A DNA stretch of 64,000 nt from Molossus alvarezi (GCA_037176705.1 CM073889.1:102441890-102505889); one strand, 5' to 3'; positions 1 to 11,560 are shown, counted from the first letter of the stretch. Made by a program: numbers and translations. Notes: a model not told the origin generated them from the letters alone.

Positions 1-465
1 TAGAGATGAATGTATTTCTTTTTCTACATCAAAAATAGGTTCTCCTATTGATGTAAATCAGTCGAAGGATCCTGAAGGCCTTCGAGTATTTTACTGTTTG
101 GTACAGGACCTGAAATGTTTAGTTTTTAGTCTTACTGGTTTACTTTTCAAGATTAAACCAATCTAAATTATGTTCCTTGAAGCTGTTTTTATATTTAATT
201 AAGGAATGGGTAAGGGAAGGTTTATTTATCATTTACATTATTGGGATTTTTATGAATGTGAAGCAAACACATTTTTTGTATGCAAATTGAAAATAAGAAA
301 ATACATAAGCAGGCTTAATGTTTATCTTCACTTGTGTCTAAGTGGGTCAGACAGTTCTCACACACATTAAATTCTGTAAATAAAAGCTACTTTTTGTTGA
401 AATTTTGCTCCAGTAAATCTTACCAAAGCCTGGATGGAAGGGGCAAAAAGTCTCTGGTTTGTAAG
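1..465. other. Unassigned AT-rich sequence
   Basis: I see no gene, RNA or recognisable repeat here. The stretch ends where an L1 3' UTR begins. Open frames are short and lack family resemblance. Confidence 0.5.
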
Positions 466-832
466 GAAAAAATAAAATGATCAGTTGTTGCCAGGGATTA
501 AGGGACGGGGAGAGAAGGATAAATAGGTGGAACACAGAGGCTTTTTAGGGCAGTGAAACTATTCTGTATATAACTATTATGGTGGATACATGTCATATAT
601 ACTTGTCCATCAGTAAAATATACAGTGCCAAGAGTGAACTCTGCTGTAAACTGTAGACTTTGGGTGATAATTATATGTCAGTGTGGGCTCACACATTGTA
701 CCTCTCTGTTGTAGGATGTTGGTAGTGGGAGAGGCAGTGCATGTGTGGAGTCAGGGCATATAAGGGGACTCTCTATACTTTCTGCTGTTTTGCTGTGTAC
801 CTAAAACTGATTTTTTAAAATGAGGTCTACTT
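466..832 (+). mobile_element. L1 3' UTR fragment
   Basis: The order of phrases matches an old mammalian L1 3' UTR: a 'ttgccagggatta' start, 'ggtggatacatgtcat', 'aactctgctgtaaactgtagactttgggtgata', and a final 'gctgtgtacctaaaactg'. The A-rich tail has turned into the adjoining CA microsatellite. The 5' part of this copy is missing. Confidence 0.75.
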
Positions 833-833
833 A

Positions 834-865
834 AACACACACACTCACACACACACACACACACT
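834..865. repeat. (CA)n microsatellite
   Basis: A CA dinucleotide run with one interruption (ctca). It sits where the poly(A) tail of the preceding L1 copy should be, a common birthplace for microsatellites. Confidence 0.9.
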
Positions 866-981
866 TTACTAATTTATAATATTTAATTTGAATTACTCAT
901 ATCTCATATGCTCTGATCACAAACTGCCTGGGACTATCCCACTTTGTAGTACAGAGCCTAATAATGTTTGTTTACATAAGG

Positions 982-2306
982 ATCAACCCACCAAGATGAC
1001 ACAGCAATGATAAATGTATATGCACCAAGCAACAGAGCTTCAAAATATATGGAAAACAAATGAACAAACAAAAACAAAAAACCTGATAAAGCTGATAGAA
1101 GAAGTAGATAAATACACAATTATAGTTGGGGCCTCTAACACCCCTTTCTTAGCAATTGATGGAACCATTAGACAGTCAGCAAAAATAGAACTGAATAATA
1201 CCATCAGCCAACAGAGTGTAATCGATATTGATAGATTGCTCCATGTAATAGCAGAATGCACATTCTTTTCAAGTGCCTGTGAACTAGTCACATACATAGA
1301 CTGTATCCTAAGTGTAAAACACATTTAGAAGAATTGAAATCATATGCTCTCTGACCATAATAGAATCAAACTGGAAATCAATAATAGAGAACAGAAAAAT
1401 CTTTAAATACCTGGAAATTATACAACACAATTCTAAACAATTTGTAAGTCAATGCGGAAGTCTCAAGGGAAATAAAAAAAATACATCAAACTGAATAAAC
1501 ATGAAAATACAACATCAAAATTTGTTGGACACAACTAAAGCAGAGCTGAGAGAGTACTTTATGGCACTAAATGCTCATTGTACAGAAGAAGAAAAGTCTC
1601 AAGTCAATAATCTCCTATCAAAAAAGAACAAAATAAACTCAAACAAAAAGAAAAAGAAACTAATAAATAGAAATAAATGACATTAAAAATAGGAAAACAG
1701 TAGAGAAGAAAATCAATGCAAGAAACTGATTCTTCAAAGTGAATCAACAAAATTGATAAACCTTTAGCAAGACTGACAAAGAGAGAAGACACAAATCACC
1801 AATATCAGCAATGAAACGGACTAGCATTACAGATCCTTCAGGCATTAAAAGGAGAATACTACAATTTTATGTTCATAAATTAGACAACTTGGAAGAAAAG
1901 GATCAATTCCTCAAAAACTACAAACTATCCAAGTTCAACCAAGATGAAGTAGACAATTTGAATAGTTCTAAAACAGTAAAGAAAATTGAACTCATAAATA
2001 AAAGTCTCCAGGATTTTATGGTTTCCCTAGACAATTACATTAACTAGTTAAATGGTAAGATCAATTTTATACAATGTCTTCCAGAAAAGAGAAGAGGAGG
2101 GAATACTTTGCAATCATTTTATCAGGCTAGTATAGATACCAAAACAATGACAATACAAAGAAAACAAAACTACAGACCAAAATCTCTAATGAACATTGAC
2201 ACAAAAATCTCACCAAAATACTAAAAAATCAAATGTAGCAATATAGAAAAAAAAAAAATCTTACATCACCAAGTGGGATTTCTTTCATATATTTAAAGTT
2301 GGTTCT
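982..2306 (+). mobile_element. Old L1 ORF2 fragment (endonuclease to start of RT)
   Basis: Frames with many stops and shifts still show L1 ORF2 protein. The region 1014-1325 carries the endonuclease section with IIVG-x-x-NTP followed by FFSSA and ID-x-IL segments. In this copy the usual acidic residue of the VGDFN motif reads A (GASN), so the catalytic site is broken as well as frameshifted. Downstream pieces match the linker that precedes reverse transcriptase (1811-2046, 'QFYVHKLDNLEEKDQFLK'). The copy is interrupted at 2306, just after 'aaagttggttc', and appears to resume near 3783. It is a dead ancient (L1M-type) copy. Confidence 0.85.
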
Positions 2307-3035
2307 GTGGTAGGCAGACAGACATGAGCAGAGCAAAGACAATAGGCCAGGTACAGAAGGTCACCAGGGCCTAGCAAAGCACAATTGTAGGGTGGGACCT
2401 AGTCCCCAGGGTGACCTTTCTTCTCCTAGCATATCACTGGTCTTGCGGTTTGGACCCCTGACGTTTCCTCCCTAGAGGCCTCAGTTGTATTTCAGCCCTG
2501 GGCCCAGAAAAGCAGCAAAACCAGACAAGCAACGACAGGGCTGACCTCAGGACCAGCTGCATTGAATAATGACCCCCTGCCCTGGCACCGATCAATCAGT
2601 GGAAACACTTACCCTGAAAGGACAGACCTGGAAAGCTGCTGAATATTCTATTGAGATCTTCCCTTGGGACCTCCTTTAAAACCTCCACCCTGAAAACTCT
2701 TGAGACAGAGGACCCAGCGTGCTCTCCCTCTCTAGAGGATACCTGTGCCTTTGCCTTGGCTTTTCCCTTCTCCCCCCTCCTCTCCTCTGCCCCAGGTAAG
2801 TTACCATTACCTTCCTCACTCAAAACCCCAAGGCCCCTTCCTTTACCTCTATAACTTGTTTCCTAAGCTCATTTCTTCTACGAATTACTTCTTCTACCTC
2901 TGTGACTTTTCATATAAATGTTTTCTTTTAGTTTGAGTCTTGGATCTAAATTCTTTCCTAGCCAGAACTCAAGTACCAAGTTTGCTAAAACCAGGTCTGA
3001 CCCACTGGTATAACACCCGGTACATTCTTGCTGCC
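2307..3035 (+). mobile_element. Possible solo LTR inserted in L1
   Basis: The insert begins TGTGGTAGG exactly where the L1 ORF2 match stops. Inside are a TATA-like 'cctttaaaacc' (about 2678), pyrimidine-rich tracts, and a late 'atataaatg' possible poly(A) signal. That layout suits a class I retroviral LTR, but I could not place a clean TG...CA end or a short TSD. The right boundary is inferred from resumption of L1-like sequence. It could be another repeat class. Confidence 0.35.
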
Positions 3036-3335
3036 TTCAACAGTTCAGTATTTAAAAGTCCATCAGAGGGAAACATGTTTATTGCAGCATTATTTAATAA
3101 TGGCCAGAAAGTGGAAACAACCCAAATATTATCAATGAATGGATAAACAAAATGTGATATATCACTACAATGAAATATTATTCAGCTATAAAGAAGGATG
3201 AATATATGTTATGACAAAGATGAACCTTGAAAACATTATGCTAAGTGAAAAAAGTCAGTCATAAAAGGCCACATACTGTATGATTTTATTTATATAAATA
3301 TCCAGAATAGGCAAATATATAAAATTAGGAAGCAG

Positions 3336-3571
3336 CCCTGGCTGGTTTGGCTCAGCGGTTAGAGCGTCAGCCTGCGGTCCAGAGAGACCCGGGTTCAGTT
3401 CCCACTAAGGGCACGTACCTTAGTTTCAGTTTGTCCCCGGCCCTGGTTGGGTCGTGCGGGTGGCAGCCACTCAATGTGTCCCTTTCACATCGATGTTTCT
3501 TTCTCTCTCTCTCTCCCTCCCCACTCTGTCTGAACAAAAAATGGAAAAATGTCCTCTGGTGAGGATAAAAA
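3336..3571 (+). mobile_element. VES-type SINE, lineage A, with TSD
   Basis: A full-length tRNA-derived SINE. The head is CCCTGGCTGGTTTGGCTCAG, the body contains CTCTCTC/CCCTCC runs, and the end is 'gtcctctggtgaggata' plus A-tail. A perfect 15-bp TSD (aaaattaggaagcag) lies at 3321-3335 and 3572-3586, which proves retroposition. It inserted into an L1 3' UTR. Confidence 0.95.
3348..3402 (+). promoter_or_regulatory. Internal Pol III promoter (A and B boxes) of the SINE
   Basis: The A box TGGCTCAGCGG is at 3348-3358 and a B box-like GGTTCAGTTCC is at 3392-3402. The spacing is that of a tRNA gene. The same pair recurs in the other SINE copies with scattered substitutions. The folded head is tRNA-like, but this is not a tRNA gene. 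Confidence 0.75.
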
Positions 3572-3782
3572 AAAATTAGGAAGCAGATTAGTGGTTGCCA
3601 GGGACTAGAGAGTGAGGAGAAAGGTGGTAACTGCTAAAGGGTAAGGATTTTATTTTGGGGGTGATAAAAATATGCTGGAGTTATTGGTAATGGTTCAAAA
3701 CCTAGTGAATATATTAACCATGAAATTCTACACCATTAAAGTGTGACTTATGTTGTGTGTTAATTATATTTCAATTAGAAAG

Positions 3783-4125
3783 CCAATCAATGTAAAAAAG
3801 TCTAAAGAAGTAAAATTATATCATACTATCAATTGATGCATAAAAAGCATATTACATAATTCAATACCCATTCATGGTAAAAATAAATAAAAAATAAAAA
3901 CTCTTAGAGAACTAGGGGCACTTCCACAACTTGATAAAGAATATCTATGAAAAACGTATAGCTAACACTATACTCAACGGTAAGAGATTAAATGCTTTCC
4001 CTCAAGACTGGAAACAAGGCAAAGATGTTCCATTCTTATCATTCTTAATCAGCACAGTACTGGGAGTTTTAACCAGAGAAATAAAGCAAGAAAAAGAAAT
4101 AAAAGAGACACAGATTGGCTGGTTC
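3783..4125 (+). mobile_element. Old L1 ORF2 fragment (RT), continuation of 982-2306
   Basis: The nucleotide match continues the consensus order expected after 2306 ('ccaatcaatgta', 'tcaattgatgcataaaaagc', then 'aacactatactcaacgg'). The open piece at 3931-4146 reads RT-like residues around 'ANTILNG'. Continuity across the 2307-3782 block shows that block is a later insertion. Confidence 0.75.
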
Positions 4126-4330
4126 CCCTTGCTTAGACCTTATATGTAAATCTCTCTGCTAAACATGGAATTATCACATATAAATACAAAGGGGAAGGTA
4201 ATCTTGAGAATAAAAAAGAAAAAAAAATTTCAGGTTTCAAAATAAAAGGGAAAAAATGAGCAGAATAGATCCCCAAATTTATTTGGAACTGGTTTAAAAG
4301 GCTCAATGTAATTTATCACAAAAAAGTACA

Positions 4331-5700
4331 GTCAAGACTTCTGGTCAAGATGATGTCTAGGTAAACATGGTACTCGCCTCCTCCCACAACCACATCAAAA
4401 TTACAACTAAACTACATAACAACCATCATTCAGAACCACCTGAAATTGAGCTGAATGGAAATCCACAATTATGAAATTAAAGAAGAAGCCACATTGAGCC
4501 TGGTAGGAGGGGCAGAGGCATGGACAGGCTGATCCCATACCCACATGTGGCAGATAAAAACCAGGAGGGATACCTTGGCTGTGATACTCTGTCCCACATC
4601 ACTCTCTCCAGCTCCAGGTTCCAGTGCCAGGAAGAGAAGTCCCCATAACTTCTGGCTGTAAAAACCAGCAGGAATTGAGGCTGAGGGAGGCTGAAACTTC
4701 TGGAGCCCCAGGCAGCTCCCCTTAAAGGGCCTGCATACAAATTTACTTGGATTTGTCCCCTCCAGGCTCCAGCATTGGGGATGCAGCTTGAAAGACATAC
4801 AAGGAAGAACTGAATTGTTCAGCACTGGGGCGAGAGCTAGAGGGGCAGCTTTCTCCTGGACAGACTTGCTGTGGGAGGCCGTTGTTCCTTTGGTGAGCCC
4901 TTCCCTGGGGCAGTAGCCATATCTAGGACTCCAGCAACCTGGCTCACACTGTTTGCCCACCCTGGTGACACCCAGAAGCCTTGCCCTACCCAACTTTTGG
5001 GCCCACCCACACTGTTTCCAGTGGCTTGACCATAGGATTGGCCTGTCTTGGCTCCTGCTTCAGATTTTCCTAAATTCTTTCAAATAAGTAGCATCTGGCC
5101 TCAGAGAGCCCCATACCTCTTGCTAAATGGTCCCACACCTGGCACTAGAAGCAGCCAGCCTTGGTTCACAGCTTGACTTTACCTGGTCACCTCAAAGTCT
5201 AGAACAAGAAGCAGCCATCTACAGATCGCTTTGTAGCTTATGCCTGGTGGCCCCACGTAGGACACAGGCAGAGGCTGACCTTGCCTCAGAGCCAGCACAC
5301 ACAGTGGACAGCTTCAGAATACGCTGAAGCACCATCACTCAACCACCTCCACAAGCAACACGCTCAATGAGCAGTCTCAGTGGGCACCAGAACCCTGCTG
5401 AAGTAAATCTTGCTCTCTGTGGTGGGACCTTGCACAACTGATCCTCCAGGGTATCAGAACCCAGTGGTCAGTGGACAGAGCCAGTCCTTTCAGCTGATCA
5501 GCCAAGTAAATCCTTCTCATTGATGTGCCAACAGCAACCAAGACTCAATAACAACTGAAGGGTGTACAGTCCACACTAGGGGTGCACCTCAAGGACCCAG
5601 CTGGAGTGATCAGGGAGGCTGTGCCATTGGACCCTACAGGACACCTACTATATAATAGGCACCCTATGAAGACTGGGAGACATAGCAACTCTACCTAATA
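4331..5700 (+). mobile_element. L1/HAL1-like 5' UTR
   Basis: The sequence from 'aagacttctggtcaagatgatgt' through 'cgcctcctcccacaaccac' and 'gaagccacattgagcctggtaggaggggc' matches the 5' UTR layout of L1 elements in bats and carnivores. It leads directly into an ORF1-like frame at 5731. Minus-strand open frames across it (4469-4993) have no family resemblance. Confidence 0.65.
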
Positions 5701-5730
5701 CATAGAAACAAACACAAAAAGGCAGTCAGA

Positions 5731-6596
5731 ATGAGGAGACAAAGAAACATGTCCCAAATAAAAGAACAGAACAAAACTTCAGGAAAAGAACAAAACAAAC
5801 CACAGATTAGCAATCTAACAGATGCAGAGTTCAAAACACTGGTTATAAGGGTGTTCATGGAACTTAGTGAGGACCTCAAGAGCATAAAAAAGGACCAATC
5901 AGAAATGAAGAGTGCATAGTCAGAAATGAAGGAAGCACTAACTGAAGTAAAGAATAATTTACAGGGTATCAATAGTAGGGTAGGTGAGGCCAAGAAGCAA
6001 TCCATTGATTTGGAATATAAGGAAGCAAAAAACACCCAATCAGAACAACAAGAAGGATAGTGTAAGGAGCCTCTGGGACAACTTCAAACATACCAACATT
6101 TGCACTGTGGAGGTGCCAGATGGAGAAGAGAGAAAGCAAGAAATTGAAAATCTATTTGAAAAAATGATAGAAAACTTCCCTAACTTGGTGAAGGAAACAG
6201 ACATACAAGTCCAGGGAGCACAGAGGGTCCCAAACAAGATGAACCCAAGAGGCCCACCCATCATAATTAAAATGCAAAGGGTTAAAGACAAAGAAAGAAT
6301 CTTAAAGCATCAAGAGAAAAGCAGATAGTTACCTGCAAGGGAGCTCCCATAAGACTGTCAGTCGATTTCTCAAAAGAAAACTTTACCAGAAGGGAGTGGC
6401 AAGAAATATTCAATGTGAGGTAAAGCAAGGACCTACAACCAAGATTACTCTATCCTGCAAAGCTATCATTCAGAATCAATGGACATATAAAGAGTTTCCC
6501 AGACAAAAAAAGCTAAAGAAGTTCATCACCACCGAACCGATATTATATGAAATATTAGAGGGTCTTCTTGAAGAAGAAAAAGATAAAAATATGAAC
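5731..6596 (+). pseudogene. Degenerate L1/HAL1-type ORF1 protein
   Basis: This is a remnant of the RNA-binding ORF1 protein of an L1-lineage retrotransposon. The N-terminal part (5731-5918) is a charged, probably coiled-coil segment reading KTLVIRVFMELSEDLKSIKK; it stops at a TAG and continues in frame to about 6057. After a frameshift, the central RRM-like region (5984-6325) shows NLFEKMIENFPNLVKETDIQ and QRVPNKMNPRGPP, hallmarks of ORF1p. A third frame (6396-6600) holds the C-terminal domain (LKKFITTEPILYEILEGLL). At least two frameshifts and several stops make it non-functional. No ORF2 follows: the match ends at a SINE at 6601. That leaves it either a half-L1 (HAL1) type element or a truncated L1. 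The choice between the two is an inference. Confidence 0.75.
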
Positions 6597-6600
6597 AATA

Positions 6601-6819
6601 GCTTGGCCGGTGTGACTCAATGGTTGAGCATTGACCCATGCACCAAGAGGTCGCTGGTTTGATTTCCAGACAGAGAACATGCCTGGGTTCTGCACTGGAT
6701 CCCCAATAAGGGGCAATGCCTAGGAGGTGGCCAATTAATGTTCTCTCTCATCAATGTTTCTATTCCTCTCTCCCTCTCCCTTCCTCTCTCTCTAAAATCA
6801 GTAAAGAAAAAAAAAAAAA
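6601..6819 (+). mobile_element. VES-type SINE, lineage B
   Basis: The tRNA-like head has TGACTCAATGG and GGTTTGATTTCC boxes. The tail reads 'tctctaaaatcagtaaag' followed by A's. Substitutions are common and the TSD is blurred (aaagata... on both sides), so this is an older copy. It sits at the 3' end of the ORF1-like pseudogene. Confidence 0.85.
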
Positions 6820-6829
6820 GATAATATAC

Positions 6830-7175
6830 ATTGCAAATAAACATGATTTGAATACATTTTAAGTTTGTGTTTAATAAATGATAATGTAAAGAAATTTAAT
6901 TAATAAATATATAAGTAATTACATTCTTTTGTAATTTCTGCCCTTATTTTGGATAACATCATAACTCAGGATTCTTTACTCTCTGTGTTTTATTCCATTT
7001 CTAATTACCTGTTTTTAAAATTTAATAATTATGAAGTGTTGGTTTTTCTACCTTTTGAGGTTCATCAATTCAGAACTCAGCATCTCATTAAGTTCCAACT
7101 CACAGAGACAGTGGGAAACAAGGGGGAGTTTGCTACTTTTCAACTTATCCTGTTGTGCCTCAGTTTCTTCACAGA
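6830..7175. other. Unassigned AT-rich sequence
   Basis: I see no gene or identifiable repeat between the SINE and the following L2 copy. Confidence 0.4.
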
Positions 7176-7950
7176 CAAATATGGATTCATTCATTTGACA
7201 GATAAATATTTAGCTTCTACTCTGCCCCAGGCACTGTCATAAGTATCTGGAACAAAAAGAAAGATTTCTATTCCTGTGAAAGTTACACATTCTATGAAGG
7301 GGACACACAAAATAAACAAATATAAATAAATTATATGTATGTTAGAAGGTGATATTAAAAAGCAAACAAGATGGTGCCCAGCCACTGTGGCTCAGTGGTT
7401 CAGCACTGACCCCTGCACCAAGAGGTCGCTGGTTCGATTCCCGGTCAGGGCACATGCCCAGGTTGTGGACCAAATCCCCAGTGTGGGGCATGCAGGAGGT
7501 GGCCAATCGATGTCTTCTCTCACTGATGTTTCTATATCTCTCTCCCTCTCCCTTCCTCTTTCCCTAAAATCAATAAAGAAAAAAAACAACAACAAAAAAC
7601 AAACAAACAAGATGGGTAAGGAGGGTATGGATTGTAGAAGCCTGGGGCACAGTACAGTTTTAAATAGGGTAGTCAGGATAGGCTTAATTGAGAAGGTAAT
7701 GTTTGAGCAGAGACTGGAGGTTAAGGAGTTAGCCAAGTGGAAATTTGGGGGAAGAATGTTCTAGAAAGAGTATCGCATCTAGAGCTAAGGTCTAAGTTGG
7801 GAGCTGACCACACAGAGCTTTGTAGTCCATTTTAAGGACTTTTGGTTTACTCTGTATGAAATAAGAAGCCATTGTTGGGTTTTAAGCAAAGACGTGATAT
7901 TTTCAGAAGTGTTGAGATTTTTTACTGTAGGAAGCATGAGTAGAAGCAGG
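7176..7950 (+). mobile_element. L2 3' end, split by a SINE
   Basis: The copy begins with the typical L2 phrase 'attcattcatttgacagataaatattt...ccccaggcactgtc'. After the SINE it resumes with 'gtagtcaggataggctt', 'gagcagagactggaggtta' and 'gggggaagaatgttct'. The final part matches 'cattttaaggacttttgg' and 'gaagccattgttgggtttt'. It is an ancient, immobile copy. Confidence 0.75.
7375..7603 (+). mobile_element. VES-type SINE, lineage B, with TSD
   Basis: Full length, from CCCAGCCACTGTGGCTCAG to 'aaaatcaataaag' plus an A-rich tail with C interruptions. The B box GGTTCGATTCC is intact. A 12-bp TSD (caaacaagatgg) lies at 7363-7374 and 7604-7615. The host is an L2 copy. Confidence 0.95.
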
Positions 7951-9500
7951 GTCAGAGGAGCTGTAGGATTCAGGACATATTTTTGAAGACAGTGCCAGCT
8001 AACTCCAAGGTTTTGACCTGAGCAACCAGGTAATCCCACCAAAAGGGAGAGCTGCAGGCAGAGCAAGTCTGGGGGAAATATTTCTGGGATTGCATGATTT
8101 TTTGGTGGCCTCTGTGGCTTCAATCCAAAGGCCTCTTCTCTGATTTGGTGTTTGTCATTATCCTTACTGCCAGTCCTCTTCAGTTTTGTCATTATCCTTA
8201 CTGCCAAACCTCTTAGTATTTTAGCTTAATTTTTCAGGCATCTTATTGGCTGATTTCTCTTAGACCATAATTTGTAAATCTCTCTGCTAAATAGTCTCCC
8301 TCAGGACTCCTAGTTGAAAAAAACAGAACCTCCTAATACTTTCATTCTTTTTCTTAAAAAGTTTTCCATAAGATTATTTTTTTTATCAATTTTTCTTAAA
8401 ATTATATTTTGCAATAATTTAACTTTTAGAAGCATATTTGATGCTCATTTTACAATATTAGAGGGTTCATTGCTCTATGTATAAAGACTATGAAAGAATT
8501 TCTTCCACTTTTTGGCAAAATATTTGAAAGTTGACTGTAAAAACTCTTCTTAAGCATAAGCATGAAATATACTTTCCATATCAGTTGAATCTCTGACTTC
8601 TTTATTTTGGGTCATGTGTGGGAATTGTTGAGTCTACAGTAGATAGAATGAGGTTTAAAATATAGCAACTGTTGATGAAGACCTGGGTGGAAACTTATTT
8701 TATCCAGGTCCCTGTGTAATTGTGATAAACCCTGTGGTCAGGTTTGCACTAAAGTCATTGCACAGCAAAACTTCCCCAAGGCTACATTTTTTTTATGTTT
8801 CATTTTCAGACTGTTGGTGCCATAGGAGCAATAAAATTCATGAATAATGTCTGTTTTCCCCTTGATAAATAATGTGCATGGCCTGCAGTCTGTTAATATT
8901 CATGGCAAGGGACTTAACAGGCTATTGTGTTAGTAACAATGTGGATGCAAATTGTAAACATTTATCATCTCAAAAGTTTCTGGCAATTTTCAAAGCAATG
9001 TCAGTTGAAACAGATGCTCTAAACTCCCCAAATAAAACAATCATTAGATGATGTCTCCACATTCTCCAAAAACATTTTGTTTCCTGGTAACTTCTATTTA
9101 TTATGTCAAATAATATTGTAAAATTTACTAGAAAGGGAACAATAATACATAAAAAAGTTTAATGGAATACCCTCTAAAATTGATTTCCTGGTTTTTGTTT
9201 TTGTTTTAGATGCTATTAAGTATTATTAAAACATATCAATAACACCTTCCATATGCTGGAACATATTAGTAAATTCCCTCTGCATGTTTGTTAGAAGGTA
9301 AGCTACATATATGCTAGTCAAAATTTCCCAGTGTGTTTATCTACAATCTCTAAATTTTACAATTGATATTATCTTCACTCATTAAAATCACTGATCCTAA
9401 TAGGAAAGCTTAAGATTTGAAAGTTTTAAAATTGAATTAATATTTTGCCAAGAGGGGAAAACTCTAAGAATTATGTTTCCTGGTGCAGCAGGATGGATCA
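7951..9500. other. Repeat-poor AT-rich stretch, no gene seen
   Basis: About 1.5 kb without recognisable transposon sequence, apart from simple T- and A-runs. There is no long open frame and no clear splice or promoter context. It is one of the cleanest non-repeat intervals in the window. Confidence 0.45.
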
Positions 9501-9870
9501 ACAAGTATTAACTAATTTCTTTTTATAAGGCCTTGGACAAAGCCTGTGGGAATACAAAGAAATATAAATCACAGTCTTGACCTCAGGATGCTCACAATCT
9601 AGTTGGCAGGATGGTTAAAGTTAAAACATACATGGGCATAGTGGACAATAATCTAATAATTAAATGGATATCAGAGAAGCATATTTTTGGTGTTTTGAAA
9701 GGAAATATTTTTGTGAGTTAATCAGGAAAGACTTCATGGAGGAAGTGAAATAAAGCAAAGATGTAGGAGAGGTGAACTCTAAATAGTCGAAAAGAAAGGT
9801 GAAGGCAGTGTATTGGTGAGAATTATCCCAAGAAACGAAGGCAAAAGAGAAGCTTGCAGGCTTGGAGTAG
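9501..9870 (+). mobile_element. L2 fragment
   Basis: L2-like phrases in order: 'ggaatacaaagaaatataaatcacagtc', 'gctcacaatctagttgg', 'tcaggaaagacttcatggaggaagtga'. Strongly diverged. Confidence 0.6.
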
Positions 9871-10034
9871 TGGTAAGATTGGAGGTGAGCAGATACATTT
9901 GATTAAAATGAGAGATAGGTATATGGTAATGAGAGGAAGCAAAGCAGAAAAGGCTAAGGCATTTAGAGTCTATTTTGAAGCCCATCCACCTTAGGGAGGT
10001 TGGTTTCTTGTGTAAGGATTCACCAGCTCTACCA

Positions 10035-10135
10035 CCTAGGAGCAATATGTTATTTAGTGATTTAATTTCTTTAAGCCTCAGTTTCCCTTCTACCCAACTG
10101 AGATGACAGCTACCAAGCAGAGTTGTGAGGGCTGC
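10035..10135 (+). mobile_element. MIR fragment
   Basis: Matches the MIR core: 'ttaatttctttaagcctcagtttccc' followed by 'gagttgtgagggctg'. Confidence 0.65.
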
Positions 10136-10189
10136 ATTTTCATTGTCCCATTAGCTGTCATCTCCTCTCTTGTACTTAGGTGGGGCCCT

Positions 10190-10480
10190 GGGGCTACAGT
10201 AAGGGCTTGTGAAGAGGAAAATGACATCATTAGAGGGATGGGGATGGTGTTTCGGGGATATTAATTTTGTGATGATGTGCAGGATGAATAGAGGAAGGGG
10301 AGCATATGGGTGCTGCAGGTGAGGGAAACCAGGAAAACGAGCTCATTAGACCACACGCAGAGACACAGGGCCTTGAGTTAACTATATAGGCTATGGCCGA
10401 GCCTATAGGAGTGATACAGTGAATTCAGGATGAAGGGTTTTGGTGAACACAGAGCCAATGTAGACAATGAAATCCAGAAG
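10190..10480 (+). mobile_element. Probable L2 fragment
   Basis: G-rich text such as 'atgatgtgcaggatgaatag' and 'aggatgaagggttttgg' resembles the internal 3' part of L2. The match is weaker than at 9501-9870. Confidence 0.4.
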
Positions 10481-10694
10481 AAAAATGTATGGATTTCAGC
10501 ATTAAGCAAAAAGCATCAAATTAGTAGAAGAAAGTACTAAGGAAACACCTCTAATGGACTTTGTTTTTTGTTTCTTTTTTGCTTTGCTTTTTCTGTCCAG
10601 TGCCCTATCCCATCTTCCCTTTGGGTTAGCTGCTCTCTTCTCTTTGATGACACGTCTTTTGTCTGGCTTGGTGATATGGTCCCAGTTATTATTT

Positions 10695-10729
<35 letters not shown>

Positions 10730-11404
10730 ATTAGAATGTGAGATGGGTTTTTTTTTCTATTGTCTTGAAGTTTGGGATGAAGCCCAAAGCTGAGAATAAT
10801 TGATAACAAATATCCTTACATTCATTCTCAAGAAAGAGTTTAAGACACTGTCCCACAATATTTACTATACATGGTGAGGTGGGGCGGAGAGGGGGGGAAA
10901 TCACCCTAGTAATCACCATTACCACCAAGAACAGTCTATATAAGACATTTCTCAGACAGGATTTTTTTAGGTGAATTTATAGTGATAAAGTGTGCTTCAT
11001 GGCATAGACCTTGGTGCGGCAGACAGAAGGCAACAGTAGGGCATGAGCTTCTCTTTCCCCTTTGGGTAAAGGTGTGTGGATTTTCCTTGGAGTGATGGGG
11101 ATGGAGCAAGGAGGATGAAAGACCAGATCATTGCCACCTCCTCCTCCCAAGCCTCTAAGTCATGGAAAATCCTGGGCTTAGGGAAGAGAAGCATTGACTT
11201 GCTCTGAATCAAACTGGACCTTTTAATTCCTACTCATGAAATGGTTCCACTCACTGAATTTGACAGGAAAGCTATGCGCTCTGCCCGGATGGGGCTCAGG
11301 CAGAGGATGGAGAACAGATGAAGCAAGCTTGAAGGCAGTGGTGGGGAAGGTCAAGCTGCCTCATCTCTACACCCCCCTAATTCATTCTGTTTAATAAATA
11401 CGCC
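10481..11404. other. Unassigned sequence with a TG microsatellite
   Basis: Apart from the TG run there is no recognisable element. Open frames on both strands over the TG run are low-complexity artefacts. Confidence 0.4.
10696..10725. repeat. (TG)n microsatellite
   Basis: An uninterrupted TG dinucleotide run of about 15 units. Confidence 0.95.
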
Positions 11405-11560
11405 TAAATGCATCAATCAAGGTTGGGGGGAAAAATACATCAAAATGTTATCTGACATCATCTCTGAGAGTATAGGTGCTTTTTAGTGCCTTTATGTTTT
11501 TCTGCTATTTTTCAAAATTTCCAAAAAAAAATTTAAGAAGACAAAAAAGAAAGATGGAGA
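11405..11560 (+). mobile_element. L1/HAL1 3' UTR fragment (tentative)
   Basis: The order 'acatcaaaatgttatctgaca...tataggtgc...tttttctgctatttttcaaaatttcc' resembles the L1M/HAL1 3' UTR ending. It closes with an A-rich run. Confidence 0.45.

Larger units (their letters stand above)
3050..3782 (+). mobile_element. L1 3' end (ORF2 C-terminus and 3' UTR), split by a SINE
   Basis: From about 3060 the sequence matches the L1 ORF2 end (FIAALFNNGQKVE-type reading, then 'gaatggataaacaaaatgtg' and 'atgaaatattattcagc'). Then comes a 3' UTR ending near 'attatatttcaattagaaag'. The element is divided at 3335/3572 by a VES SINE that duplicated 15 bp. It lies between the two halves of the older L1 ORF2 copy, so it arrived after it. 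Confidence 0.75.

Noticed and set aside
3336..3420. tRNA gene (A and B boxes, tRNA-like fold)
   Set aside because: The same head occurs about 25 times attached to a CT-rich body and A-tail with TSDs, so these are SINE heads and not tRNA genes.
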